From Opitutia bacterium (GTDB lineage Bacteria > Verrucomicrobiota > Verrucomicrobiia > Opitutales > T3Sed10-336), in contig PWMU01000099.1 in assembly GCA_003558065.1 (NCBI GenBank), forward strand, positions 1 through 64,000: a DNA stretch of 64,000 nt. Direction: 5' to 3'. This document shows positions 1 through 8,758 of the stretch, one piece after another. Each line of letters opens with the position of its first letter. The first letter of the stretch is position 1. The notes under the pieces are model-generated. The model searched no databases. It was not told where the DNA came from and saw nothing but the letters and a program-made list of their open reading frames with translations. The translations under genes were made by a program, and so were the position numbers.

Positions 1-1172
1 AGGAAGCCGGCGGCCTTTACCGGATGGCGTTTACGCCGGCGGACATGGAGGGGCGCCGCTGGCTGAGCGACCGGATGGAGGAGGCGGGGCTGGAGCCCCT
101 GCTCGACGGCGCCGCGAACCTCAGCGCCCGATACGGGGGGCGCCCGGGAGAACCCGCGGTGATGATCGGTTCCCACATCGACACCGTTCCGAACGCAGGT
201 TACCTGGACGGCACCCTCGGCGTCCTGGTCGGTCTCGAAGCGATCCGGCGGATGAAGGAGGCAGGGATCGAGACCCGTTATCCGGTGGAGCTGGTGTCGT
301 TCTCCGACGAGGAAGGCCGGTTCGGCGGCCTGTTCGGTTCCCAGGCGGTGGCCGGCGAGGTGAATCCCGAAACGATCCGGACAGCCCGGGACCTCAACGG
401 CATCAGCCTGGTCGACGCGATGGCGGATTGCGGCTTCGACGCGATGGAGGCGCTCAACGCCCGCCGGGATCGCGAGGCGATTCACTCCTATCTGGAACTG
501 CACATCGAACAGGGGCCGGTGCTGGATCAGATGGGGATTCCCATCGGCGTCGTCGAAGACATAACCGGCCTGTTCAAGTGGTCGGTCCGCCTGGAGGGGA
601 TTCCCAATCACGCCGGCACGACGCCGATGGAGATGCGCCGCGATCCGTTCATGGGCCTGGCGGAATTCGCCGGGGAAATTCCGCGGATCCTGGAAGAGAA
701 CGGCAGCGAATTGAGCCGGGCGACGATCGGCAAAGTCGACCTGTTTCCCGGCGCCGCCAATACCGTGCCGGGCGAAGTGATCTTCTCGATGGACGTGCGG
801 GATACCTCGCGGGAGGTGATGGATCAGCTGGGCGTGGCCTTCAGGAAGGCACTGAGTGCCATCGGCCGGCGACGCGGCTTGAAATTCGAATTCGACGTCC
901 TGAGCGAAGTCGAGCCGGCGCCCTGCGACCCGAAGATCGTTGGCATTATCGAGAAACAAGCGAAGCAACTCGGGTTGAAAAGCCTGCGCATGCCGAGCGG
1001 GGCGGCGCACGACGCACAGATCATGTCGCACATCGCTCCGATCGGCATGATCTTCGTTCCCAGCAAAGACGGGCGCAGTCATTCCCCGGCCGAATGGACC
1101 CCCTGGGAGGATATCGAGGCCGGGGCGAACGTGGTTTTAAACACGTTCCTGGAAATCGCGGGACGGGCGTAG
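1..1172 (+). CDS. M20-family amidase (hydantoinase/carbamoylase type), 5' end outside window
   Basis: Zinc-dependent amidohydrolase of the N-carbamoyl-amino-acid hydrolase / allantoate amidohydrolase group, which releases ammonia or CO2 from carbamoyl or ureido substrates in the cytoplasm. The sequence shows the metal-binding GSHIDTVPNAG stretch, SFSDEEGRFGG, the HIEQGPVLD block, the NHAGTTPM dimerisation motif and the C-terminal GAAHDAQ and SHSPAEWT blocks, in family order. The first ATG is at 24, but the frame is open to the window edge and reads EAGGLYR before it, which fits the family's N-terminal region, so the true start lies upstream. The substrate cannot be told from sequence: ureidoglycolate, allantoate and N-carbamoyl amino acids are all possible. 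Confidence 0.88.
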   Translation, partial: EAGGLYRMAFTPADMEGRRWLSDRMEEAGLEPLLDGAANLSARYGGRPGEPAVMIGSHIDTVPNAGYLDGTLGVLVGLEAIRRMKEAGIETRYPVELVSFSDEEGRFGGLFGSQAVAGEVNPETIRTARDLNGISLVDAMADCGFDAMEALNARRDREAIHSYLELHIEQGPVLDQMGIPIGVVEDITGLFKWSVRLEGIPNHAGTTPMEMRRDPFMGLAEFAGEIPRILEENGSELSRATIGKVDLFPGAANTVPGEVIFSMDVRDTSREVMDQLGVAFRKALSAIGRRRGLKFEFDVLSEVEPAPCDPKIVGIIEKQAKQLGLKSLRMPSGAAHDAQIMSHIAPIGMIFVPSKDGRSHSPAEWTPWEDIEAGANVVLNTFLEIAGRA

Positions 1173-1317
1173 GCGGGCCGCCTGCGCGAGGGGCCTCATG
1201 CCACCTCGTCCGGTTTGTCATGGCAATTGCGGGACAGAGCACCGGCCCGCATTTCTCCAGAATTGCGTTGCGCGGTACGGGGAACGCACGTACGTTGATA
1301 AGGAATTGTCCAAGGGT

Positions 1318-2853
1318 ATGTTAACGCGTTTTCGGAGGTTGTTTGCCGTTCTGTGTGTTCTGACCGGTGCGGGGTTGCTTGCCGCGGATTCCAACCATTC
1401 AAGCGAGTCGTCCTCGCCGGACCCGGAACCTGAAGCGGAATCCGCCGCGGATCGCGCTGGGAGTCCAAGCGATCCCGCCGGGGACGGCGCTGTCAAATCG
1501 GTTTACATTCTCCCTGTCCGGGACCAGATCGGCCGGCCGATCGAGTACATCCTGCGACGCGGAATGAAGGAAGCCGTGACCGAGGGGATCGACCTGGTTG
1601 TCCTGGATATGAACACGCCGGGGGGGCGGCTGAACACCACCCTTGAGATCATGGAAATGATGGCCCGCTTCGACGGAACGACCCTCACCTTTGTCAATTC
1701 CGACGCCATCTCGGCAGGGGCCTTCATCGACGCCTCCACCAAGGAGATCTATTTTGCGCCGCGCGGGGTTATGGGGGCCGCCGCGCCGGTGACCGCGACC
1801 GGGGAGGATATTCCGGAAGCCATGAAGCAGAAGATCCTCAGTTTCCTCAAGGCGCGCATACGGTCCTTTACCGAAGAGGTGCCCTACCGTGCCGACGTGC
1901 TGACGGCGATGGTCGACGCGGATTTCGAGTTGGTGATCGACGACGAAGTCATTTCCCCGGAGGGCGAGCTGTTGACCGTGACGGCGAGCGAGGCGGTGAG
2001 AAAGTACGGCGACCCGCCCTTCCCGCTTCTGGCGCAGGGGATTTACGACGATATCGAATCCCTGCTCGACGACCGGTTTGGGGCGGGCAATTACGTGATC
2101 AAGGAGTTCCACGTGACCTGGTCGGAGCACGTGACCCAATACATCTCGAGCATCGCTCCGCTGTTGATCGGCGTCGGGCTGGTCATGCTCTACCTCGAAG
2201 CGCAGAGCCCGGGATTCGGGATATTCGGGATAATCGGGGTGACCGCGCTGGCGATCTTCTTTCTGGGGAATTACGCCGCCGGGCTGGCCGGTTACGAACC
2301 GGTCCTGTTCTTCCTTTTGGGCCTGGCCTTTATCGCGGTCGAAGTGTTCTTTTTTCCGGGAACCTTCATTTTCGCCATCCTGGGCGCGCTCTTTATACTC
2401 GGATCGCTGATCTACGGCATGGCCGACATCTGGCCCGAAGAAGGGTTTGGCTTTTCGCCGGAAGTGCTGGTGGCGCCGACGCTTAATGTCTTCGGGGGTC
2501 TGATCCTGGCGGTCGTGATCGCCGTTGTATTCGCGCGCGTGGTTCCCCGATCCTGGTTTCTGGACAGGCTGATCCTGAATTCGGCCATCGCCGGGTCTTC
2601 GCAGGGCGCTCTGGTGGGAGACCCGCCGCAACAGACCGGTGATCAGTCGAACCCCCGCCCTTCGGCCATTCCCGGAAAGCCTCCGATCGGCTCGAACGGA
2701 AGGGCGGTCACGGATTTATTCCCGAGCGGGGAAATTGAAATCGATGGGAAACGTTTTCAGGCGCGGGCGCAATACGGAAGCGTGGCATCGGGAGCTGAAA
2801 TTGAAGTGGCCGGCTACGGCGATTTCGTTCTAATTGTCAGGGAAGCTTCCTGA
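1318..2853 (+). CDS. nfeD: Long NfeD-family membrane protein with ClpP-like protease domain
   Basis: About 511 aa. An N-terminal signal sequence (MLTRFRRLFAVLCVLTGAG) leads into a ClpP/crotonase-fold domain with DMNTPGGRLN and a NSDAISAGA block holding the probable catalytic serine. Next come several membrane segments (about residues 275-410) and a C-terminal OB-fold (soluble NfeD) domain. An in-frame ATG at 1198 exists, but the 40 residues it would add look non-coding; the ATG at 1318 starts a clean signal peptide after an AAGG-like site, so I chose it. Long NfeD proteins are partners of stomatin/flotillin-type proteins, and a short NfeD and floA follow directly. This points to a membrane-microdomain operon. 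Confidence 0.87.
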   Translation: MLTRFRRLFAVLCVLTGAGLLAADSNHSSESSSPDPEPEAESAADRAGSPSDPAGDGAVKSVYILPVRDQIGRPIEYILRRGMKEAVTEGIDLVVLDMNTPGGRLNTTLEIMEMMARFDGTTLTFVNSDAISAGAFIDASTKEIYFAPRGVMGAAAPVTATGEDIPEAMKQKILSFLKARIRSFTEEVPYRADVLTAMVDADFELVIDDEVISPEGELLTVTASEAVRKYGDPPFPLLAQGIYDDIESLLDDRFGAGNYVIKEFHVTWSEHVTQYISSIAPLLIGVGLVMLYLEAQSPGFGIFGIIGVTALAIFFLGNYAAGLAGYEPVLFFLLGLAFIAVEVFFFPGTFIFAILGALFILGSLIYGMADIWPEEGFGFSPEVLVAPTLNVFGGLILAVVIAVVFARVVPRSWFLDRLILNSAIAGSSQGALVGDPPQQTGDQSNPRPSAIPGKPPIGSNGRAVTDLFPSGEIEIDGKRFQARAQYGSVASGAEIEVAGYGDFVLIVREAS

Positions 2854-2872
2854 CCGTGCATCGAGTGAACCT

Positions 2873-3340
2873 ATGTTGAGCCTGATTATCGGATTGTTCG
2901 TCCTGGGACTGGTTTTCTTCTTCTTTGAGTTGATCGTTCCGGGCGGTATTCTCGGGATGATCGGGGCGCTGGCGATGCTGGGAGGCTGCGTCCTGGCCTT
3001 TGTCGAATACGGCGCCGGCGGGGGCATGCTGACATTTATGATCTTTGCCGTCCTGGCGGTCGCGTGCCTGGTTCTGGAGTTGAAGTTGCTGCCAAAAATG
3101 CGACTGGGGGGCGGTCTTTTCCTGGAGAAATCCATTTCCGGAACCAGCCAGAAGCCGGCGGGGGAGAGAGATTTGATCGGCAAGGAGTGTGAAGCCTTGA
3201 CGACTCTTTCGCCGACCGGTTTAGTGAGGATCGATGGCAAGCAATATGAGGCCTTTTCCCAAAGCGGCCTCGTCGATCGCGGCACGCGAATGAAGGTCGT
3301 CGATGTGGATAATTTTCGAGTGAAAGTAAATAAGTTATGA
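2873..3340 (+). CDS. Short NfeD-like membrane protein
   Basis: About 155 aa. Two hydrophobic blocks at the N-terminus ([19 protein letters not shown] and the segment after PGGILG) are followed by a small soluble beta domain with the NfeD OB-fold pattern ([21 protein letters not shown], and a closing VKVNKL). There is no protease domain. An in-frame ATG at 2834 would overlap the upstream gene; the ATG at 2873 begins directly at the membrane segment and leaves 19 bases between genes. Its stop overlaps the floA start by four bases (ATGA type), so the two are probably translationally coupled. In Bacillus the similar short NfeD protein works with flotillin. Confidence 0.85.
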   Translation: MLSLIIGLFVLGLVFFFFELIVPGGILGMIGALAMLGGCVLAFVEYGAGGGMLTFMIFAVLAVACLVLELKLLPKMRLGGGLFLEKSISGTSQKPAGERDLIGKECEALTTLSPTGLVRIDGKQYEAFSQSGLVDRGTRMKVVDVDNFRVKVNKL

Positions 3341-4371
3341 GCCCTACCGTTATTGCCTTAATTGTTCTTGGTGTCATCGTCGTTATAGCGGCGGGCATCT
3401 TCTTTTCCTTCCTCAGCGTGTGGTTGCGCGCCTGGCTGGCGGGAGCCTACGTCAGCATCATGAACCTCGTGGCCATGCGCCTTCGCCAGGTGCCCTACGG
3501 CCTGGTGGTCGACGCCCGGATTACCGCGAAAAAAGCCGGCATCGAACTGAGCTCCGATGAGCTGGAAGCCCATTATCTGGCTGGCGGCAATCTGATTCCG
3601 ACCGTGCAGGCGCTGGTTGCGGCCATGAAGGCCGGCATTCCGCTCGATTTCACCCGCGCCTGTGCGATCGATTTGGCGACCCGGGGCAGCGGCAAGTCGG
3701 TCGTCGAAGCGGTCCGAACGTCGGTCGATCCCAAGGTGATCGATTGCCCGAATCCGGCGCAGGGACGGTCGACCATCGACGGGGTGGCCAAGGACGGCAT
3801 CCAGGTGAAAGTGCGGGCCCGGGTCACGGTGCGGACCAACCTCGAGCGATTTGTAGGGGGCGCCAAAGAGGAGACGATCATTGCGCGTGTCGGAGAGGGC
3901 ATCGTGACGACAATCGGCTCCGCCGACAGCTACAAGACCGTTCTCGAGAGCCCGGATGCCATTTCCAAGAGGGTCCTCCAGCGCGGCCTCGACGTCGGCA
4001 CCGCGTTTGAAATCCTTTCAATCGATATCGCGGACGTGGACGTGGGCGAAAACGTCGGCGCCCAGCTGCAGGAGGCCCAGGCCGAGGCCAACAAGAACAT
4101 GGCCCAGGCCCAGGCGGAAATCCGCCGTGCCGCCGCCGTTGCGCTCGAGCAGGAAAACAAGGCCAAGGTTCAGGAGATGCAGGCGAAAGTGGTCGAGGCC
4201 CAGGCCCAAGTGCCTCTCGCCATGGCCGAGGCCTTCCGCCAGGGCAACCTCGGCGTCATGGATTACCAGCGCTTCATGAACATTCAGTCCGATACCGATA
4301 TGCGCAAATCCATCGCCAAACCCGACGGGGGGAGCGATCCGGGCGCGACGCCCAAGCCGGGCGGCAAGTAG
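3337..4371 (+). CDS. floA: Flotillin-like protein FloA
   Basis: 344 aa, close to the usual FloA length of about 330. One N-terminal membrane hairpin ([19 protein letters not shown]) is followed by the FloA signature region ([38 protein letters not shown]), an SPFH-like domain, and an Ala/Glu/Gln-rich coiled coil ([19 protein letters not shown]). FloA organises functional membrane microdomains in bacteria. It sits directly behind two NfeD genes, the classical association. The tail after about residue 315 ([17 protein letters not shown]) is low complexity. Family identity is firm; the proteins clustered by this FloA are unknown. Confidence 0.94.
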   Translation: MSPTVIALIVLGVIVVIAAGIFFSFLSVWLRAWLAGAYVSIMNLVAMRLRQVPYGLVVDARITAKKAGIELSSDELEAHYLAGGNLIPTVQALVAAMKAGIPLDFTRACAIDLATRGSGKSVVEAVRTSVDPKVIDCPNPAQGRSTIDGVAKDGIQVKVRARVTVRTNLERFVGGAKEETIIARVGEGIVTTIGSADSYKTVLESPDAISKRVLQRGLDVGTAFEILSIDIADVDVGENVGAQLQEAQAEANKNMAQAQAEIRRAAAVALEQENKAKVQEMQAKVVEAQAQVPLAMAEAFRQGNLGVMDYQRFMNIQSDTDMRKSIAKPDGGSDPGATPKPGGK

Positions 4372-4396
4372 AACCGGCCGGGAAGATTGAATCCTG

Positions 4397-5044
4397 ATGG
4401 AAAACTGGTTCGAGTTCCTCATTCCGATCATCATCGTCCTGCTCTACCTCTTTTCGAGGGGGCGGGGCGGCGATGAGCTGGAGGGTCCGCCGCCGAGCGA
4501 ATCCGACACTTCGGAGCAGGCGCGGCGGATTCAGGAGGAAATCCGTCGCAAGATTGTTGCCCGCCAGCAGGGCCGAAGCGGGGAATCCGCCCAGGCACCC
4601 GTCCACCCGGCAGTGGAGGCCCCCCGGCCGGAAGCGCCGCCCGATAAGAGTTTCCTGGACACCTCCTACCCGACCGAGTTTGAGCGTTATGGGGAGACCC
4701 CGGAAGAGCCGGAATGGGTCGCTCCCGCCGCCGCTTCACCGGCGCGCGATTACGAGGGCGAGTTGAAGGCCCAGCTTCGACGGGTCAAAGAGGCCCGTGA
4801 GGCCCGCCGGGAAGCGTCCCGCGGTTCGGTCGAGGGCGAGGAGATCGGCGCGGGTATCGGCATCGACCACCAGCCGGGCCGAGTCCGGCGTCGCCACGGG
4901 ACTTATTCGCTGGATACGGTCCTCGACGAACTTCACAGCCGCGAGGGCCTCCAAAAGGCTTTCGTTTTGAAGGAAGTTTTGGGGCAACCGGTGGGCGTTC
5001 GTCCGATCCGCGATTGCTACGCGGAGTTTTCACGGGGCGAGTGA
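4397..5044 (+). CDS. Single-pass membrane protein of unknown function downstream of floA
   Basis: 215 aa. A short N-terminal membrane anchor (WFEFLIPIIIVLLYLFS) is followed by a charged, Pro/Glu-rich and probably disordered cytoplasmic stretch with RIQEEIRRKIVARQQG helices. It ends with a small conserved-looking block around DTVLDELHSREGLQKAFVLKEVLGQPVG. It begins 25 bases after floA and most likely belongs to the same operon, so a role connected with the NfeD/FloA complex is reasonable, but I recognise no characterised domain. The C-terminal block looks like a folded helical motif and is the part to use in searches. Confidence 0.72.
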   Translation: MENWFEFLIPIIIVLLYLFSRGRGGDELEGPPPSESDTSEQARRIQEEIRRKIVARQQGRSGESAQAPVHPAVEAPRPEAPPDKSFLDTSYPTEFERYGETPEEPEWVAPAAASPARDYEGELKAQLRRVKEAREARREASRGSVEGEEIGAGIGIDHQPGRVRRRHGTYSLDTVLDELHSREGLQKAFVLKEVLGQPVGVRPIRDCYAEFSRGE

Positions 5045-5120
5045 GCGGCGGCCGACTGGTGAAGGGGGGCCGATGGAGCGTTGTTCTCAAAGGCCCTCTG
5101 AAAACCTGAATTACGAGGGC

Positions 5121-5151
5121 TTGACAGGGCCCCCAAAAGAAACGAAACTTA
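5121..5151 (+). promoter_or_regulatory. Possible promoter of the rpmH-rnpA-yidD-yidC cluster
   Basis: A perfect TTGACA (-35 type) lies at 5121-5126. About 18-20 bases downstream is only a weak AT-rich -10 candidate (around AACTTAT). The region sits 40-70 bases before rpmH in an otherwise non-coding gap. The -35 is convincing; the -10 is not. Confidence 0.4.
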
Positions 5152-5191
5152 TCGCTTTTCTCTCGATCCAACACTTGGCCAGACCATTGTC

Positions 5192-5326
5192 ATGCAACCG
5201 ACTTACCGACCATCGAAACTGAAAAGAGCCCGCAAATTCGGCTTCCGCGCCCGTATGGCCACGCGTGCCGGCCGGAAGGTGCTGGCGGCACGCCGTCGCA
5301 AGGGCCGCAAACGTTTGGCAGCCTGA
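5192..5326 (+). CDS. rpmH: 50S ribosomal protein bL34
   Basis: 44 aa, very basic. It reads [20 protein letters not shown] and ends KGRKRLAA, the typical bL34 pattern (TY.PSK.KR.R.FGFRARM.T..GR.VL..RR.KGR..L). Too short for ordinary gene finders with a 60-codon cutoff. It is followed by rnpA, yidD and yidC in the nearly universal bacterial order. It opens this cluster, and the region before it has a possible promoter. No dnaA or other origin gene lies next to it. Confidence 0.96.
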   Translation: MQPTYRPSKLKRARKFGFRARMATRAGRKVLAARRRKGRKRLAA

Positions 5327-5352
5327 TCCCGTTTGGCTCATGACCTGTCCCG

Positions 5353-5727
5353 ATGCGCTTCCATGCCGCTCAGCACCTGCGAAAAGCCGCGGAGTTTCGG
5401 ACGGTTCGCGAGAAGGGGACGGTGGTCGATTGCGGTCCCTTCGTGGCTTACTTTCTTCTGGAGCCGCTCGATGATCAGGCGGTCGAAGCGTTGCCGCGCC
5501 TCGGGCTCGTGACTTCCCGACGGGTGGGGCCGGCGGTGGTCCGGAACCGTGTGCGCCGTCGTTTGCGCGAGGTCTTTCGCCGTTGCCAGGACGGCTTGCC
5601 GCGTGGTTGTTCGCTGGTTCTTATAGCCCGGCGTTCCTGTGCTTCGCGCTCTTACGGGGAACTCGAGCAACGTTTTACGAAATTATGCCGGAGGGTGTCC
5701 GCCGCCGCTGATGCAATCGCGAATTAG
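5353..5727 (+). CDS. rnpA: Ribonuclease P protein component
   Basis: 124 aa. This is the protein subunit of RNase P, which binds the catalytic RNA and matures the 5' ends of tRNAs. The diagnostic RNR motif is present (VVRNRVRRRLREVFRR, about residues 59-74), as is the N-terminal LRKAAEFRTVREKG block (F..V...G). It sits 26 bases after rpmH. The 3' end overlaps yidD by 17 bases, which suggests coupled translation. The length is normal for the family. Confidence 0.95.
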   Translation: MRFHAAQHLRKAAEFRTVREKGTVVDCGPFVAYFLLEPLDDQAVEALPRLGLVTSRRVGPAVVRNRVRRRLREVFRRCQDGLPRGCSLVLIARRSCASRSYGELEQRFTKLCRRVSAAADAIAN

Positions 5728-6130
5728 ACAGGTACTCAAATGGATCCCGAGCCTGCCCGCGGCGGCGGCTATCGGCCTGATCGCCTTGTACCAGACGGTC
5801 TTTTCTCCGCTGAAGTTTTTCCTCACCGGCGGCACCGGTTCCTGCCGGTTTTATCCCACCTGTTCCTGCTACGCCCGCGAGAGTGTGCGTTGCCACGGAC
5901 TGGTGATCGGGCTTTGCCTGTCGCTCTGGCGATTGTTGAAGTGTCAACCCTTTCACCCGGGTGGCTTTGACCCGGTTCCCGACAGCGTTTCTTCCCTTTT
6001 CCGGGGTCGCCGTTCTGGTTTGGACGAGCGCGCCGACCTCGGAAAGTCACCGGCGGTTGAGGAAGGAAAGGGCCGCCAATGCCCTTTGGAAGTTAAAGAC
6101 AAACCTTTCGGAATTCTTGATTCCCGTTGA
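5711..6130 (+). CDS. yidD: Membrane protein insertion efficiency factor YidD
   Basis: About 139 aa. It carries the full YidD core: LYQTVFSPLKFF, CRFYPTCSCYARESV and a closing LKCQPFHPGGFDPVP. YidD is a small membrane-associated protein that helps YidC/Sec insert membrane proteins. An in-frame ATG at 5639 would lie deep inside rnpA; the ATG at 5711 gives the family-like N-terminus MQSRIRQVLKWIPSLP. The roughly 50 residues after the core are charged and not conserved in the family. YidC follows 12 bases downstream. Confidence 0.93.
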   Translation: MQSRIRQVLKWIPSLPAAAAIGLIALYQTVFSPLKFFLTGGTGSCRFYPTCSCYARESVRCHGLVIGLCLSLWRLLKCQPFHPGGFDPVPDSVSSLFRGRRSGLDERADLGKSPAVEEGKGRQCPLEVKDKPFGILDSR

Positions 6131-6142
6131 GCGGGACCACGC

Positions 6143-7969
6143 ATGGATAAGAAAAACACGATAATCGGGATTACTCTTCTCGTTCTGGCATTCATTCTGA
6201 TGTTCACGTATCAGCCTCCGACGCCTGAAGAGGCGCCGGAACGCGAGCCGCGCGAGGAGCGTGAGCCGGCGGATCCCGCGGAGGCCCCTCCGCCCGCGCC
6301 CGAAACGGAACCCAGGGAAGCGCGTCCCGCGCCCGGGGAGCCCCGTCCCGACGAGCCCGCTGTGGCCCGGGAAGAATATCCCGAGGATGAGGAGCGCGTG
6401 GAGCTGGAAAACGAATACATGATCGTTCGTTTGAGCAACTACGGGGGGGGCGTCCGGGAGGTCGCTCTGAAGCGGTTTGCCGAAACCCTTGGCGCGGACG
6501 AGCGTTACGTTTTCAACCGCGAGAGTTTTGCGCCGGCTCTTGCCCTGACCGGATTTTCCGGGGCGGGGGCGGAAACCGCTTTCCGGCTCGAAGAGCACAG
6601 TTCCGACCGGGCCGTCTATGTGCTGGAACTCGAAGACGGGCTTCAGATCCGCCGCACCTACTCGATCGAGCCGGATCCCGAACCCCGGCGGCCCGCCGAC
6701 TACATGATCCGTCACGAAACCGTGCTGATCAACACCGGAGGCGAGGAGATTTCTCTGCCTCGGTTCGGGATCAACCTGGGCACGGCGATCCCCGACGATA
6801 CCCAGGCTCGGGCGGTGGGCCCGCAGTTCATGAATTTCGGGTTTTATGACGGCGACGGGGCCAGTTTTATCGGGATGAACAAGTTCCGGGGCGGCGGCCC
6901 CCTGAGCTGGATCGGCCTCAGATCCGGTGAGCCGCGAAACCTGATCGAAGGCGAGGATCCGGTCGTCTGGGCCTCGGTGAGCAACCGCTTCTTCACCTCG
7001 ATCGCAACCCTGGACGATCATGGGCGGGGCTACGAAGCCCGTCCGGTCGAGCTGCCCCTCCGTGAGGAGGAGCGGAGCCCGCGCCAGGGCGTGACAGGAA
7101 GCGTGCGCTTCGATCTGCGCTCCCTCGGGGCCGGAGAGGAAAAGGTGATCGGGATGGATTACTACACCGGTCCCAAGGAGTACCGGCGTCTCGAGCACCT
7201 AGACGACCGGCAGGATCTGGTTATGCAGTTCGGGATCTTCGGCTTCCTGTCCAAGCTGCTCCTGGTCATGATGACGGGAATCTTCTCGTTCCTCCCGAAT
7301 TACGGGGTGGCCATCATTTGCACCACTCTGATCATAAAAGGGCTCCTCTGGCCGCTCACCGCCAAAGCCGCGCGCTCCTCCAAGCGGATGATGAAGATCT
7401 CCGAGCCGATGAAGGAGTTGCGCGATAAGTACAAGGACAATCCCCAGAAGATGCAGCAGGAGACCATGAAGCTGTTCCGGCAGTATAAGGTCAACCCGCT
7501 GGGCGGCTGTCTCCCGATCCTGGTACAGTTGCCAATCTTTTTCGCCCTGTTCCGTATGTTGCAGAGTGCGTCGGAATTGCGCTTCGAAGGGTTCCTGTGG
7601 GTTTCGGATCTCTCCTCGGCGGACACTGTGGCCGAAGTGGCCGGCTTCCCGATCAATATCATGCCGGTTCTGATGGGGCTGACTATGTTCCTGCAGATGA
7701 GGATGATGCCCACGGCCACCGCCAACCCGATGCAGCAGAAGATTTTCATGTTCATGCCGCCGGTGATCACGGTGATGCTCTACCAGTTTTCGGCGGGATT
7801 GACTCTGTACTGGACCGTAAACAATCTGTTGACCATACTTCAGCAGTTCCTGATCAACCGTCAGAAGGACGACGTCGACGCGACCCCTCTGCCTGCCGAA
7901 GAGGAGCCTGCCGCCGGAGGGAAGCAGAAACCGAAACGGAAGAAACCCAAAGGAAAACGGAAAAGGTAA
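6143..7969 (+). CDS. yidC: Membrane protein insertase YidC
   Basis: 608 aa, a Gram-negative-type YidC. An N-terminal membrane segment (TIIGITLLVLAFILMF) is followed by a Pro/Glu-rich linker (about residues 27-75), a large periplasmic beta domain (about 80-350) and the conserved five-helix insertase domain. The latter includes MQFGIFGFLSKLLL, the PMKELRDKYKDNPQKMQQE coiled region, NPLGGCLPILVQLPIFFALF and the hydrophilic-groove segments. It ends in a basic, Lys-rich tail (KQKPKRKKPKGKRKR) that may contact the ribosome. The large periplasmic domain supports a two-membrane bacterium. Confidence 0.95.
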   Translation: MDKKNTIIGITLLVLAFILMFTYQPPTPEEAPEREPREEREPADPAEAPPPAPETEPREARPAPGEPRPDEPAVAREEYPEDEERVELENEYMIVRLSNYGGGVREVALKRFAETLGADERYVFNRESFAPALALTGFSGAGAETAFRLEEHSSDRAVYVLELEDGLQIRRTYSIEPDPEPRRPADYMIRHETVLINTGGEEISLPRFGINLGTAIPDDTQARAVGPQFMNFGFYDGDGASFIGMNKFRGGGPLSWIGLRSGEPRNLIEGEDPVVWASVSNRFFTSIATLDDHGRGYEARPVELPLREEERSPRQGVTGSVRFDLRSLGAGEEKVIGMDYYTGPKEYRRLEHLDDRQDLVMQFGIFGFLSKLLLVMMTGIFSFLPNYGVAIICTTLIIKGLLWPLTAKAARSSKRMMKISEPMKELRDKYKDNPQKMQQETMKLFRQYKVNPLGGCLPILVQLPIFFALFRMLQSASELRFEGFLWVSDLSSADTVAEVAGFPINIMPVLMGLTMFLQMRMMPTATANPMQQKIFMFMPPVITVMLYQFSAGLTLYWTVNNLLTILQQFLINRQKDDVDATPLPAEEEPAAGGKQKPKRKKPKGKRKR

Positions 7970-7972
7970 GCC

Positions 7973-8722
7973 ATGTCCGGACACAGTAAGTGGGCGACAA
8001 CCAAGCGGCACAAAGCGGCCGTCGATGCCAAGCGCGGCAAGATCTTCAGCCGCATCAGCAAGGAGATCACGATGGCGGCGCGCGAGGGCGGCGGCGATGC
8101 CGACATGAATCCGCGGCTGCGCACCGTGCTGCTCAAGGCCAAAGGGGCCAACATGCCGGCGGACAACATCGATCGCGCCGTCAAGAAAGGAACCGGCGAG
8201 CTTCCCGGTACCGTTTACGAGGAGTTGATCTATGAGGGTTACGGTCCCGGCGGGGTCGGGGTCATCGTACAGGTTACCACGGACAACAAGAACCGCAGCG
8301 CCTCGGAGGTCCGAAGTGTTTTTACCAAGAATCACGGCAACCTGGCGGGGCCGGGCGCCCTCGCCTTTCAGTTTCAGCACATGGGTCAATTCCTGATCGA
8401 TGCGGAGAAAACGACCGAAGAGGACCTGATGGAAAGCGCCGTCGAAGCGGGGGCGGAAGAAATCAAGACCGCGCCGGACCATTTCGAGGTGCTTTGTCCG
8501 ATCCAGGCTTACTACAGTGTCAGCCAGGCACTGGAGGGGAAGGGCATCGAGCCCGATTCCTCCGAGCTGGCTTACGTTCCGAACACGTTGGTCCCGATTT
8601 CGGATGCCGACACGGCACGCCAGGTCCTCAGACTGATCGACCAACTGGAGGAATGCGAGGATGTCCAGAGCGTTTACGCCAATTACGACATTGACGAGTC
8701 GCTTCTGGAAAAGGCCGGCTGA
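7973..8722 (+). CDS. yebC: YebC/PmpR family (TACO1-like) regulator
   Basis: 249 aa, the usual length. It starts with the family signature MSGHSKWATTKRHKAAVDAK and continues with KIFSRISKEITMAAREGG, NMPADNIDRAVKKG and YEGYGPGGVGVIV. YebC proteins were annotated as transcription factors; more recent work on the family supports ribosome-associated help in translating proline-rich stretches, as for mitochondrial TACO1. It begins three bases after yidC ends, so it is probably co-transcribed, an association I would treat as convenience rather than evidence of function. Confidence 0.95.
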   Translation: MSGHSKWATTKRHKAAVDAKRGKIFSRISKEITMAAREGGGDADMNPRLRTVLLKAKGANMPADNIDRAVKKGTGELPGTVYEELIYEGYGPGGVGVIVQVTTDNKNRSASEVRSVFTKNHGNLAGPGALAFQFQHMGQFLIDAEKTTEEDLMESAVEAGAEEIKTAPDHFEVLCPIQAYYSVSQALEGKGIEPDSSELAYVPNTLVPISDADTARQVLRLIDQLEECEDVQSVYANYDIDESLLEKAG

Positions 8723-8758
8723 CCGCCCGGGGCGGCGGCCTGTGGCCTGCTTGGATCC

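Noticed and set aside
1198-1317. Extra 40 codons at the N-terminus of the long NfeD protein
   Set aside because: The stretch is Arg/Cys-rich and non-conserved; a signal peptide begins at 1318.
5045-5191. Possible replication origin next to rpmH
   Set aside because: No dnaA, no DnaA-box cluster and no AT-rich repeats are visible; rpmH-rnpA alone is not enough.
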